From a virus, in IMG/VR virus record IMGVR_UViG_3300025410_000065, positions 1 to 30,028 of that record: a stretch of DNA of 30,028 nt; one strand, given 5' to 3'. The notes beneath the pieces are model-generated. The model was not told the DNA's origin. It ran no database searches and saw nothing but the letters and a program-made list of their open reading frames with translations. A program made the translations under genes and the position numbers. Below are positions 19,564-25,612 of this stretch, piece by piece. The number at the start of each line of letters is the position of its first letter. The first letter of the stretch is position 1.

Positions 19564-19824
19564 ATGTACAAACCAGTAATGGATTGGAAAAAGCGGGATA
19601 GAAAAATAAGTCGTGAAGGTTACGTCTTAATTAAAGTCCCCGAACATCCTAAAGCATTTATGGGTTGGTATTACGAACATAGACTTATAATAGAAAAAGA
19701 AATAGGTCGGATAATTGATGGATGGGAAACTATTCATCATATCAATGAAGACAAGACAGATAATAGATTAATTAATCTATTTTTATGTTCAAGAGTTGAG
19801 CATAATAAAGCACACGTTGCTTGA
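19564..19824 (+). CDS. HNH endonuclease, homing type (HNH_3-like)
   Basis: This 86-residue free-standing HNH nuclease would make strand breaks in DNA, and enzymes of this kind usually spread themselves between related phage genomes. The typical layout is visible: G-Y-V-L-I-K-VPEHP (19-29), YEHRLIIEKEIGR (37-49), the catalytic IHHIN with His58-His59, DKTDN with Asn67, then L-x-L-CSRVEHNKAH with His80. The length is right for a compact HNH_3 protein. No ribosome site is seen before ATG 19564 (an alternative ATG is at 19579), so expression may be weak. It sits between unrelated genes and its stop codon lies inside the -35 of the next promoter, which fits a mobile insert. It is not inside an intron as far as can be seen. 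Confidence 0.85.
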   Translation: MYKPVMDWKKRDRKISREGYVLIKVPEHPKAFMGWYYEHRLIIEKEIGRIIDGWETIHHINEDKTDNRLINLFLCSRVEHNKAHVA

Positions 19825-19850
19825 CAGAATATAATAATATACGCTACAAT
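19821..19850 (+). promoter_or_regulatory. Putative sigma70-like promoter TTGACA-18-TACAAT
   Basis: A perfect TTGACA at 19821-19826 and TACAAT at 19845-19850 are separated by 18 bases. A TATAAT at 19830 is too close to that -35 to pair with it. The promoter would start transcription near 19857, about 19 bases before the metallophosphoesterase ATG, and leave the AGAAAGG ribosome site (19863-19869) in the leader. The TGA stop of the HNH gene (19822-19824) is embedded in the -35. Confidence 0.68.
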
Positions 19851-19875
19851 GAATTAAACCCTAGAAAGGGATTAG

Positions 19876-20637
19876 ATGACTAATGATTTAAAGTGGATGA
19901 TGGTATCGGATATTCATTTTCCCCGCCACGATCCAAGAAAAGTAGATTTATTCATGCAGGTTATGAAATGGTTTCAGCCAGATGCTGTAGATTTACTAGG
20001 AGATATTGATGATGCAGATAGCACATCAAGATGGTCTGCAGATTATCCTGCAGAATTTTCTATCCCTGTCAGCGACGGTGGAGTTACAGGTACAAGAGAT
20101 TTCCTTAGCGACGTTAGAAACGTTGCGGGATCGGAAGCAGAAATTCACTTCCACGATGGTAATCACGGCTGGACAAGACATGGTGATTATCTAGCAAAGA
20201 AAGCTCCAGCATTCTTAGAATTCATTACACCAGATTCACTATATGAATATAAAAAGTATGGCATTAACTGGCACGAATACAATGAGCCTCCTGTTAAACG
20301 CTATGGTGATATGTATGGTCATCATGGTGAGTCCATTTCCAAGCACTCTGGAGAATCTGTACGTAATGATGTCAACAACTGGGGAGTATCCCTAGTCCGT
20401 GGACATTCTCATCGCATGGGAGCCTATTATCAAACATACAATATCACGGGGCAAGAACTTCGTGGATATGAAATTGGGCATCTTTGCGATGAAAGTAAAA
20501 TGGATTATTCAATCCAAAAAAATTGGCAAGCAGGATTTGCAGTGGCACATGTTGTCAACGATTATCCACATATGCAGCTAATACAAATAACACAAGATTA
20601 TACTTGTGTGGTGGACGGTAAAATTTTTACCGCATAA
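19876..20637 (+). CDS. Calcineurin-like metallophosphoesterase
   Basis: This 253-residue enzyme of the calcineurin-type phosphoesterase superfamily hydrolyses phosphomono- or diesters with a two-metal centre. All classic motifs are present in order: SDIH (Asp12, His14), GD with Asp43 (LLGDIDDAD), GNH (Gly95-Asn96-His97), a further YGHHG (His149/His150), and GHSH (Gly176, His177, His179). Length and a lack of membrane or signal segments fit a soluble cytoplasmic enzyme. Similar stand-alone phosphoesterases are common in phages, where substrates are unknown; nucleic acids, cyclic nucleotides or capped ends are possible. It has its own promoter and a good AGAAAGG site. The end of the gene carries two perfect hairpins next to the following holin-like gene. 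Confidence 0.9.
   Translation: MTNDLKWMMVSDIHFPRHDPRKVDLFMQVMKWFQPDAVDLLGDIDDADSTSRWSADYPAEFSIPVSDGGVTGTRDFLSDVRNVAGSEAEIHFHDGNHGWTRHGDYLAKKAPAFLEFITPDSLYEYKKYGINWHEYNEPPVKRYGDMYGHHGESISKHSGESVRNDVNNWGVSLVRGHSHRMGAYYQTYNITGQELRGYEIGHLCDESKMDYSIQKNWQAGFAVAHVVNDYPHMQLIQITQDYTCVVDGKIFTA
20590..20632 (+). other. Two adjacent perfect hairpins at the end of the phosphoesterase gene
   Basis: ACACAAG at 20590-20596 pairs with CTTGTGT at 20603-20609 around a 6-base loop. CGGTAAAA at 20616-20623 pairs with TTTTACCG at 20625-20632 around a single central base, so in RNA it would close as a 7-base stem with a 3-base loop. Both lie in the last 16 codons of the phosphoesterase gene and end 12 bases before the AGGAG site of the next gene. 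No U-run follows, so they are not an ordinary terminator. They could be an RNA processing or regulatory structure, or an operator. Confidence 0.5.
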
Positions 20638-20653
20638 ACAATAGGAGAAAAAA

Positions 20654-20917
20654 ATGAAGATTAACCAAGCGTTAATTGAGTCATATGCACGTAACTTGCT
20701 CGGTCAAGTTATTGCAGCAGCAACAATCGTGTCTACAACAAGTCACGTTTCTATCATCAACTTTGGATCACATCAGTGGTCTTTGGTTGCAAACTCCCTA
20801 TGGGGTTCATTAGTGCCAGTAATCTTGCGTTTTGTTAACAAGAAGGATCCAGCATTCGGTCTTGTAGCAGAGCAGGCAACTGATGCAGTTTCAGCAAAGT
20901 TAGGTCAGACTAAGTAA
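20654..20917 (+). CDS. Small membrane protein, holin-like
   Basis: This 87-residue protein has two moderately hydrophobic segments, about 15-29 (LLGQVIAAATIVSTT) and 42-61 (WSLVANSLWGSLVPVILRFV), joined by a short polar turn, and a charged C-terminus. The second segment followed by N-K-K-D-P-A-F-G resembles the end of r1t-type and actinophage holins, where a P-x-L-R-x-x-N-P-x-D-x-A-F-G pattern is common. A holin would permeabilise the cytoplasmic membrane at the end of infection. An AATAGGAGAAAAA ribosome site precedes the ATG. Against certainty, no endolysin is visible beside it and the segments are only weakly hydrophobic. It could be another inner-membrane accessory protein. Confidence 0.55.
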   Translation: MKINQALIESYARNLLGQVIAAATIVSTTSHVSIINFGSHQWSLVANSLWGSLVPVILRFVNKKDPAFGLVAEQATDAVSAKLGQTK

Positions 20918-20928
20918 CTCTTAGTTTT
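20909..20928 (+). terminator. Possible weak intrinsic terminator after the holin-like gene
   Basis: ACTAAG at 20909-20914 pairs with CTTAGT at 20920-20925 around a TAACT loop that contains the stop region, and TTTT runs to 20928. The stem is short and AT-rich, so termination would be inefficient. It partly overlaps a 12-base palindrome, AGTTTTAAAACT (20923-20934). The next gene has no clear ribosome site or promoter, so complete termination here seems unlikely. Confidence 0.3.
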
Positions 20929-20938
20929 AAAACTTAAT

Positions 20939-21127
20939 ATGATGAAATGTAAAAGATGCAAAGGGCGAGTATTCGTAGATCGGGTTTATTCCCAGAACCT
21001 GCGTGTCGAATTGTTCTGCATCATATGTGGGAAAAGATGGATGGTCAAAAAGGATACGAATAGGTTTGCACAATGGGTCGCAAAACAAGAAGCAAAAGTT
21101 CAACACGATTACGGTATTTCTACCTAA
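20939..21127 (+). CDS. Small zinc-ribbon protein
   Basis: This 62-residue basic protein has a CxxC pair at Cys4/Cys7 and a second at Cys27/Cys30 (LFCIICGKRW), forming a probable four-cysteine zinc ribbon. A helical tail (FAQWVAKQEAKVQHDYG) follows. Such small zinc ribbons bind nucleic acid or serve as adaptors in transcription, and the exact role here is unknown. The start has no clear ribosome site: two overlapping candidates exist, ATG 20939 and ATG 20942. The last 55 bases overlap the next gene in another frame, which suggests coupled expression with that helix-turn-helix protein. Confidence 0.68.
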   Translation: MMKCKRCKGRVFVDRVYSQNLRVELFCIICGKRWMVKKDTNRFAQWVAKQEAKVQHDYGIST

Positions 21128-21588
21128 ACGGTAAACTGCATAAAGTTTTACGTCGTTCCCGTGCAGAAGATCTAGTAGTAGCTTGGGACTACCAATTAGG
21201 AAAGCGTGTTGCTTATAACTTGACTGATGTTGAGAAAAATAAGCAACATGCTTATCCTATATCAGAAGTTGTTAAAATCATTGGAAGACATGAAGATACA
21301 ATAAAACAACATTTGTATAAAGGTAATATAAAAACTCCACAACAAGTTTATTCTCTTAATGGAAATAAAACCCCAGGAAAATATTATTGGAGTGAAGACG
21401 ATGTACGTGAAATGCATGAATTTTTTAAAACAGTTCATAGAGGCAGGCCGAGAAAAGATGGCGAGACAACTCCAGGAAATATGCCTTCTAGAGCCGAGAT
21501 AGAAGCTATAATGAAACAAGAAAACATTTTATATATTAAAAATGACGATGGGGCATTTGTCCCAGTTTGGAAACAACCTGAATGGTAG
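21073..21588 (+). CDS. Helix-turn-helix DNA-binding protein with AT-hook-like motif
   Basis: This 171-residue protein is a probable transcription regulator. The very basic N-terminus (GRKTRSKSSTRLR) is followed by a small beta-type domain. Residues about 61-105 read PISEVVKIIGRHEDTIKQHLYKGNI, then YYWSEDDVREMHEFF, the layout of MerR/excisionase-like winged helix-turn-helix domains. Residues 123-128 are RGRPRK, an AT-hook-like minor-groove motif. The C-terminus holds an IEAIMKQENILY helix and a final VPVWKQPEW. The start is inside the zinc-ribbon gene and has only a distant AGG, and the stop overlaps the next ATG. Its position at the junction of the accessory and replication modules suits a regulator of that switch, which is an inference. 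Confidence 0.65.
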   Translation: MGRKTRSKSSTRLRYFYLNGKLHKVLRRSRAEDLVVAWDYQLGKRVAYNLTDVEKNKQHAYPISEVVKIIGRHEDTIKQHLYKGNIKTPQQVYSLNGNKTPGKYYWSEDDVREMHEFFKTVHRGRPRKDGETTPGNMPSRAEIEAIMKQENILYIKNDDGAFVPVWKQPEW

Positions 21589-21821
21589 ATCATAAGTTAA
21601 ATAAAGAAGCAAAGCATGTGTTAGATCAATCACTAAAAGTTTTAGAATATGCTATGGAAATGGCTGTACAAAAAGACGATCTAGATGCTATGATAGGTAT
21701 ATCGGATAGGCTTATGATGCTATATCAGCATTTAGCAGATAAGAATGTTAAAAAGTTTAAGCCAGGCTTTGCATTAATTGAAAAGGAAAACAAAGAACAT
21801 GACGAACCAGACGACAACTAA
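21582..21821 (+). CDS. Small helical protein, unknown function
   Basis: This 79-residue protein is translationally coupled: its ATG lies 4 bases before the preceding TAG. It is largely helical (AKHVLDQSLKVLEYAMEMAV, then LDAMIGISDRLMMLYQHLAD) with a charged tail (KENKEHDEPDDN). The layout suggests a helical hairpin, possibly a dimer. No metal or catalytic motif is present and no family is recognised. It begins a run of short overlapping genes leading into the helicase, so a replication-associated or regulatory role is plausible but unproven. Confidence 0.65.
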   Translation: MVDHKLNKEAKHVLDQSLKVLEYAMEMAVQKDDLDAMIGISDRLMMLYQHLADKNVKKFKPGFALIEKENKEHDEPDDN

Positions 21822-22011
21822 AGTTGAGTTATCGTTTACCCGCAATTTAGGTAATTATGAAAGCATTAAAATAAATATTGGTGTTGAAGATTCAAAGCGG
21901 GACAGTGAAAGTATTGACGATGCAACAAATAGAGTGTATGATTTTGTTGAAAAGAAGTTAATGGAAAAAGTTCAAGAAATAGAAGAAGAGTTAAAGGCAA
22001 ATAGAAAATGA
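21799..22011 (+). CDS. Small protein, unknown function
   Basis: This is a 70-residue protein. I take ATG 21799 rather than the in-frame TTG at 21778, because AAAGGA (21782-21787) lies upstream and the ATG start avoids a longer overlap. An N-terminal beta part (TKVELSFTRNLGNYESIKINIGV) is followed by a charged helix (VYDFVEKKLMEKVQEIEEEL). The alternating strands then helix pattern is seen in small phage proteins of unknown role located near replication genes. It overlaps both neighbours (23 bases before, ATGA after), so it is probably co-translated with them. Confidence 0.65.
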   Translation: MTNQTTTKVELSFTRNLGNYESIKINIGVEDSKRDSESIDDATNRVYDFVEKKLMEKVQEIEEELKANRK

Positions 22012-22340
22012 CAAAAGATGAAGCAAAACTAGCGTATGGCTTGGTTTCGCTTTACTGTACTCTTTACAAAGAAACGTATAAGAAGCCTATAGTCATTAAT
22101 AAATATCGTGAGAAGTGGGCTATGCAAGATGTTATTGATAGTGTAGGATATGACAGAGCAAAATTTTTACTTGAATATTATTTTAAAACAGCAAGATCTG
22201 GACACCCACTAACTTGGTTCTTTTATAATTTTGAGAAGTTAGATTTTTCTTTACAGCAAGAAGAAGAAGATAAGACCCGTCGGGAATTAATCAGAGCAAA
22301 GACCAAAACTATGGTTGAAGAAAGAGACAATGAACACTGA
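22008..22340 (+). CDS. Unknown protein next to the helicase, possible loader or partner
   Basis: This 110-residue helical protein shares an ATGA with the previous gene and overlaps the helicase start. It contains aromatic-rich stretches (GLVSLYCTLYKETYKK; VGYDRAKFLLEYYF; HPLTWFFYNFEKLDF) and ends in a long charged helix (EEEDKTRRELIRAKTKTMVEE). There is no Walker A, so it is not a DnaC-type AAA+ loader. A small helical protein encoded directly before a DnaB-type helicase often acts as a loader or adaptor, as with T4 gp59 or lambda P in their systems. That role is only suggested by position here. Confidence 0.65.
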   Translation: MTKDEAKLAYGLVSLYCTLYKETYKKPIVINKYREKWAMQDVIDSVGYDRAKFLLEYYFKTARSGHPLTWFFYNFEKLDFSLQQEEEDKTRRELIRAKTKTMVEERDNEH

Positions 22341-23556
22341 AGCAGCTTTAATTACAGCCGTATGTAATAATAAAGATATATCTACAGTAATGGCTGGTAA
22401 TTTAGATGAGATCTTTACATCACACAGAGATGTGTGGGAAGGTCTTAAGTCTTATTATTTAAAGTTTAAAGCAGTTCCAGATACTTCAGTATTACAAGAA
22501 AAGTTTAAAGATTTTGAGCCTGAAAGTGTAAAGGGTGAAACAGCCTATTACCTAGATAATCTTAAGAATGAATATCTTTCTAGCAGAGTTAGAGATATAC
22601 TTTTGGGTGCTGGAATTAGTCTTAAGTCTAATGCTTCATCTCGTGTTATTGCAGATATGCAAAAAGAACTTGCTAGTTTAAATAAACTAACAAACAATGT
22701 CAGAGATGTTGACCTTACTGATTTTAAACTTGCTGAGAAACATTTTGAGGCAGTTAAAAACCGTTCAGACCTTATGGGTGGAAGTCCAGGGATTATGACT
22801 GGCTTCAAGGCTATAGACTACGCATACCCTACTGGAATGGCTCCAGGACACCTTATAGTGATGATTGGTTGGCCAGGTAGGGGTAAGACATGGATGAGCT
22901 CTTATCTAGCCTGTAAAGCTTGGGAACAGGGTTTTAAGCCCATGATTATATCCCTTGAAATGACCCCAGAAAATATGAGAGATCGTATCTACACCATGCT
23001 TGGGTCGGGACTATTTAAGGCTTCAGATTTTGCAAGGGGTGCTATTGACATTAGTGCCTTTGATGATTGGGGAACTAAAAAGTTTGCTGATAAGAATCAG
23101 TTTATTTTAGTATCAAACGAAGGTTCAGGAGAAGTAACTCCTGCTACAGTACAGGCTAAAATTGATCAACATAAGCCTGATATTGTTATCTTAGATTATC
23201 ATCAGTTATTTGCAGATAATCAGGGATCTAAAAATCCTACAGAACGTAATATGAATATTTCAAAGTCATTTAAAGCTTTGGCTATGAATAACAATATTCC
23301 AATTATTGATATTACCGCTGCAACTATGGATGATAGTACTTCTCAAGATGCCCCACCACTTATGTCACAAGTGGCATGGTCAAAGGCTATTGAGTATGAT
23401 GCTGATATGGCTATGGCTGTTCATAGAACTCCAGACACCAATATTATTGAAGTTGTAAGCCGTAAAAATCGTCACGGTACAGACTTTGGCTTCTATCTAG
23501 ATTGGGATTTAAATCGGGGAATTGTAAAAGAAATCTACGATAGTCCAATACAATAA
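22330..23556 (+). CDS. dnaB: Replicative DNA helicase, DnaB type
   Basis: This 408-residue (from ATG 22330) hexameric 5'-3' helicase should unwind the phage replication fork. An N-terminal DnaB-like helical domain (1-110) is followed by a linker and a RecA-fold ATPase domain. Walker A is G-W-P-G-R-G-K-T at 180-187 with Lys186. Walker B is DIVILD at 284-289 with Asp289, followed by YHQL. A conserved ISLEMTPENMRDR motif lies between them, and AWSKAIEYDADMAMAVHR with SRKNRHGTD gives the C-terminal arginine-finger region. I chose ATG over an in-frame TTG at 22315. The gene overlaps its predecessor by 11 bases. The helicase lacks a primase domain, and primase is encoded separately two genes downstream. 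It is somewhat shorter than E. coli DnaB (471). Confidence 0.92.
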   Translation: MNTEAALITAVCNNKDISTVMAGNLDEIFTSHRDVWEGLKSYYLKFKAVPDTSVLQEKFKDFEPESVKGETAYYLDNLKNEYLSSRVRDILLGAGISLKSNASSRVIADMQKELASLNKLTNNVRDVDLTDFKLAEKHFEAVKNRSDLMGGSPGIMTGFKAIDYAYPTGMAPGHLIVMIGWPGRGKTWMSSYLACKAWEQGFKPMIISLEMTPENMRDRIYTMLGSGLFKASDFARGAIDISAFDDWGTKKFADKNQFILVSNEGSGEVTPATVQAKIDQHKPDIVILDYHQLFADNQGSKNPTERNMNISKSFKALAMNNNIPIIDITAATMDDSTSQDAPPLMSQVAWSKAIEYDADMAMAVHRTPDTNIIEVVSRKNRHGTDFGFYLDWDLNRGIVKEIYDSPIQ

Positions 23557-23578
23557 ACTATGTAATCATTCTCACGCT

Positions 23579-23587
23579 TGATATAAT
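23579..23587 (+). promoter_or_regulatory. Putative extended -10 promoter (TGA-TATAAT)
   Basis: TGA at 23579-23581 directly precedes TATAAT at 23582-23587. No convincing -35 is present at 16-18 bases, consistent with extended -10 promoters that need little -35 contact. It lies in the 53-base gap after the helicase and would start transcription near 23594, just ahead of or within the AGGAAGAGA ribosome site of the next gene. Confidence 0.55.
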
Positions 23588-23609
23588 TATCAGGAAGAGA
23601 TTGGCAGCC

Positions 23610-23891
23610 ATGTACCCAAGAAAAATACATGACTTTTGGATGAACGGAATTATCAAAGATGATTCTATTTTTCAAAGCTCAAGAGAAACTTATGAAAGGC
23701 TTTTAGTCCAGCAAATGCGGGACAAAGGTTATGTTCCAGTACTTGACATGCAGCCACAGTTTAATGTAAAATATAATCAGGATAAAAATCACTATACGTT
23801 CAATCTAGTAATGTATGGTATGTATATAGGTAAAGCAAAAGCCAAGAAATATGAAGGCTTTTCAGGACAGAGCTTAATAGCCAAAGGATAA
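23610..23891 (+). CDS. Unknown 93-residue protein between helicase and primase
   Basis: This small protein starts with YPRKIHDFWMNGIIKDDS and contains a helix (SRETYERLLVQQMRDKGYVP). Strands with aromatics follow (FNVKYNQDKNHYTFNLVMYGMYIG), then a basic end (KAKAKKYEGFSG). I prefer ATG 23610, with GGAAGAG at 23593-23599, over an in-frame TTG at 23601. No catalytic motif is seen and the family is unknown. Placement between helicase and primase, with its own promoter, suggests a replication accessory protein, but this is an inference from context alone. Confidence 0.65.
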   Translation: MYPRKIHDFWMNGIIKDDSIFQSSRETYERLLVQQMRDKGYVPVLDMQPQFNVKYNQDKNHYTFNLVMYGMYIGKAKAKKYEGFSGQSLIAKG

Positions 23892-23893
23892 AT

Positions 23894-24856
23894 ATGTGGG
23901 ATGCATACACTAAATCGGATCTCCGATCTATTTTGCTTGCTTGCAATATTGAAATTGTTTCAAATACAGGTACAGACTTTTTATGCTTATGTCCATTTCA
24001 CTATAATACAGATTCACCAGCATTTGCAGTAAGTTATTCAAAAGGTCTTTATGTTTGCTATAATCAAAATTGTAATGCATCTGGAACGATATTAGAGCTT
24101 GTAAAAAAACTTACAAATAGAAATGATTTTGAAGCACTTAGATTTATATCAGCAAATAAAGTTACTGATGAAGAAGCATTTGAAGAAGGTTTAAAAGAAT
24201 TACTTGATGATAAACCAGATTTTATAATGTTCCCAACTCAGACAGTTGAAGGTGCTCATCTTTTACTAATGTCTGGTGCATACGGAGCAAAAGATTATTT
24301 ATTGTCAAGAAACATTAATGAAGAAGCAATGGAATATTTTCAATTAGGTTTTTCTTCTATTCAACAAATGACTATGGTTCCATTGCATTCCCCAGACGGT
24401 ATGCTTGTAGGAGTTATTGGCAGATCAATACAAGGAAAATTATTTAAGAATAGTCCCAATCTTCCACGTAATAAAACTTTGTTTAACTTGCATAGAGCAA
24501 AAAGACAAGGTGGCACAATAATTGTAGTTGAATCTAGCTTTGATGCAATTCGTTTATGGCAGGCGGGATTTCCAAATGCTGTAGCCACTTTAGGTGGAAG
24601 TATATCTGATATCAATATACAAAACTTAAATAAATATGCATCTACTATTATTATTATGACTGACAATGACCCAGCAGGTAGAACGCTTGGTAAAACAATT
24701 GCTAGTAAATTAAAGAATAAAAATGTATTATGGGCTAAATATAACCATGATGTAATTTATCCACACCATGCAAAAGATGTGGGTGATATGACTGATGAAG
24801 AAATAAAGCAGTGTATAAAGAATGCAATTCCGCATTTTGAGTACGCTGTTATGTGA
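23894..24856 (+). CDS. dnaG: DNA primase, DnaG type (CHC2 zinc finger and Toprim)
   Basis: This 320-residue primase would make RNA primers at the fork with the separately encoded DnaB-type helicase. The N-terminal zinc-binding domain has Cys33, His36, Cys55 and Cys60 (CPFH...CYNQNC). A Toprim catalytic core follows: VVES with Glu213, and TDNDPAG with Asp257 and Asp259. It is much shorter than bacterial DnaG (about 580) and lacks the C-terminal helicase-binding domain, so contact with the helicase must differ or use another protein. An AAAGGATAAAT ribosome site precedes the ATG, 2 bases after the previous stop. The stop is inside the next promoter's extended -10. Confidence 0.92.
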   Translation: MWDAYTKSDLRSILLACNIEIVSNTGTDFLCLCPFHYNTDSPAFAVSYSKGLYVCYNQNCNASGTILELVKKLTNRNDFEALRFISANKVTDEEAFEEGLKELLDDKPDFIMFPTQTVEGAHLLLMSGAYGAKDYLLSRNINEEAMEYFQLGFSSIQQMTMVPLHSPDGMLVGVIGRSIQGKLFKNSPNLPRNKTLFNLHRAKRQGGTIIVVESSFDAIRLWQAGFPNAVATLGGSISDINIQNLNKYASTIIIMTDNDPAGRTLGKTIASKLKNKNVLWAKYNHDVIYPHHAKDVGDMTDEEIKQCIKNAIPHFEYAVM

Positions 24857-24862
24857 TATAAT
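24854..24862 (+). promoter_or_regulatory. Putative extended -10 promoter (TGA-TATAAT) for the SSB gene
   Basis: TGA at 24854-24856 (also the primase stop) is followed by TATAAT at 24857-24862. A weak TTTTGA at 24835-24840 could be a -35 with a 16-base spacer. Transcription would start near 24869, leaving a leader of about 39 bases containing a short GGGC/GCCC hairpin (around 24872-24887) and TTAGGAGAAAT ahead of the ATG. SSB genes are often highly and separately expressed, which would fit. Confidence 0.6.
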
Positions 24863-24907
24863 AGATATACAGGGCATAGTATAGCCCCTTACACTTAGGA
24901 GAAATAA

Positions 24908-25585
24908 ATGGGAATAGTAACAGGCTTAGCAGCAATGAATAAGCAAATGGAAAGACCAGTCTCGACTGGAGATACACAAAAAGGAAGATGGCTACAACTC
25001 AAAGATGGCCAATCATTAAAAGTAAGATTCATGCAAGAAATTGATCCAGACTCACCAACATATGTTGAAAAGGCTGGACTAGCTTTTATTGCAGTTGAAC
25101 ATACAAATCCAAAAGATTACAAGCGCAAGGCTTTATGCACAATTGAAGATCAAGGTCGTTGCTACGGGTGCGAAATGCATCGTCGTGATCCAAAGGCTGG
25201 TTGGAAGGGTCGCTCACGTTTTTATGCAAACGTTTTAGTAGACGATGGCAATGAAGATCCTTATGTAGCAATCTTTTCTCAAGGTGCTGGACCAAAGTCC
25301 GCAACACCTGAAATCATTAACTATGCTGGAGAGACAGGTAGCATTACAAACCTTAATTGGAAGTTAAAGCGTACTGGAGAAAAGACTGATACTAACTATA
25401 GTATTATTCCTCTTCCAACTGCTGATGCAAAGCCAATTGATTTTGATAAGTATGAATTGTTTGATCTTCAAAAGACAGCAGTTCGTGACGTTGCTTATGC
25501 GGAACAAGAAAACTTCTATCTCGGCATTACCTCTGATTCTCATGATTCAGAAGCATCATCAACATCATCTGCTGTTGAGTGGTAA
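24908..25585 (+). CDS. Single-stranded DNA-binding protein, gp32-like zinc type
   Basis: This 225-residue protein is likely to coat single-stranded DNA at the fork and help recombination and the polymerase. A likely zinc site is formed by His65, Cys77, Cys85 and Cys88. T4 gp32 uses His64, Cys77, Cys87 and Cys90, so the spacing is strikingly close. Basic and aromatic residues (YKRK near 71-74; GWKGRSRFYANVL near 98-110) fit ssDNA contacts in an OB fold. The C-terminus is acidic and flexible (SDSHDSEASSTSSAVEW), as in SSB-type proteins that recruit partners by their tails. It is shorter than gp32 (301). The gene lies between primase and polymerase, has a TTAGGAG ribosome site and its own promoter. 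Confidence 0.82.
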   Translation: MGIVTGLAAMNKQMERPVSTGDTQKGRWLQLKDGQSLKVRFMQEIDPDSPTYVEKAGLAFIAVEHTNPKDYKRKALCTIEDQGRCYGCEMHRRDPKAGWKGRSRFYANVLVDDGNEDPYVAIFSQGAGPKSATPEIINYAGETGSITNLNWKLKRTGEKTDTNYSIIPLPTADAKPIDFDKYELFDLQKTAVRDVAYAEQENFYLGITSDSHDSEASSTSSAVEW

Positions 25586-25612
25586 AATAATTAATTAGTA
25601 GAAAAGATAAAA

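Noticed and set aside
19830-19835. TATAAT at 19830 as the -10 for the phosphoesterase promoter
   Set aside because: It is only 3 bases from the TTGACA. TACAAT at 19845 gives the proper 18-base spacing.
19564-20917. Phosphoesterase or HNH protein as the endolysin
   Set aside because: Their motifs are those of a two-metal phosphoesterase and a DNA nuclease. No amidase, lysozyme, CHAP or peptidase motif was seen in this region.
25086-25307. Minus-strand frame rich in His and Leu within the SSB gene
   Set aside because: It is a shadow of the SSB coding sequence, including its zinc-site region, without translation signals.
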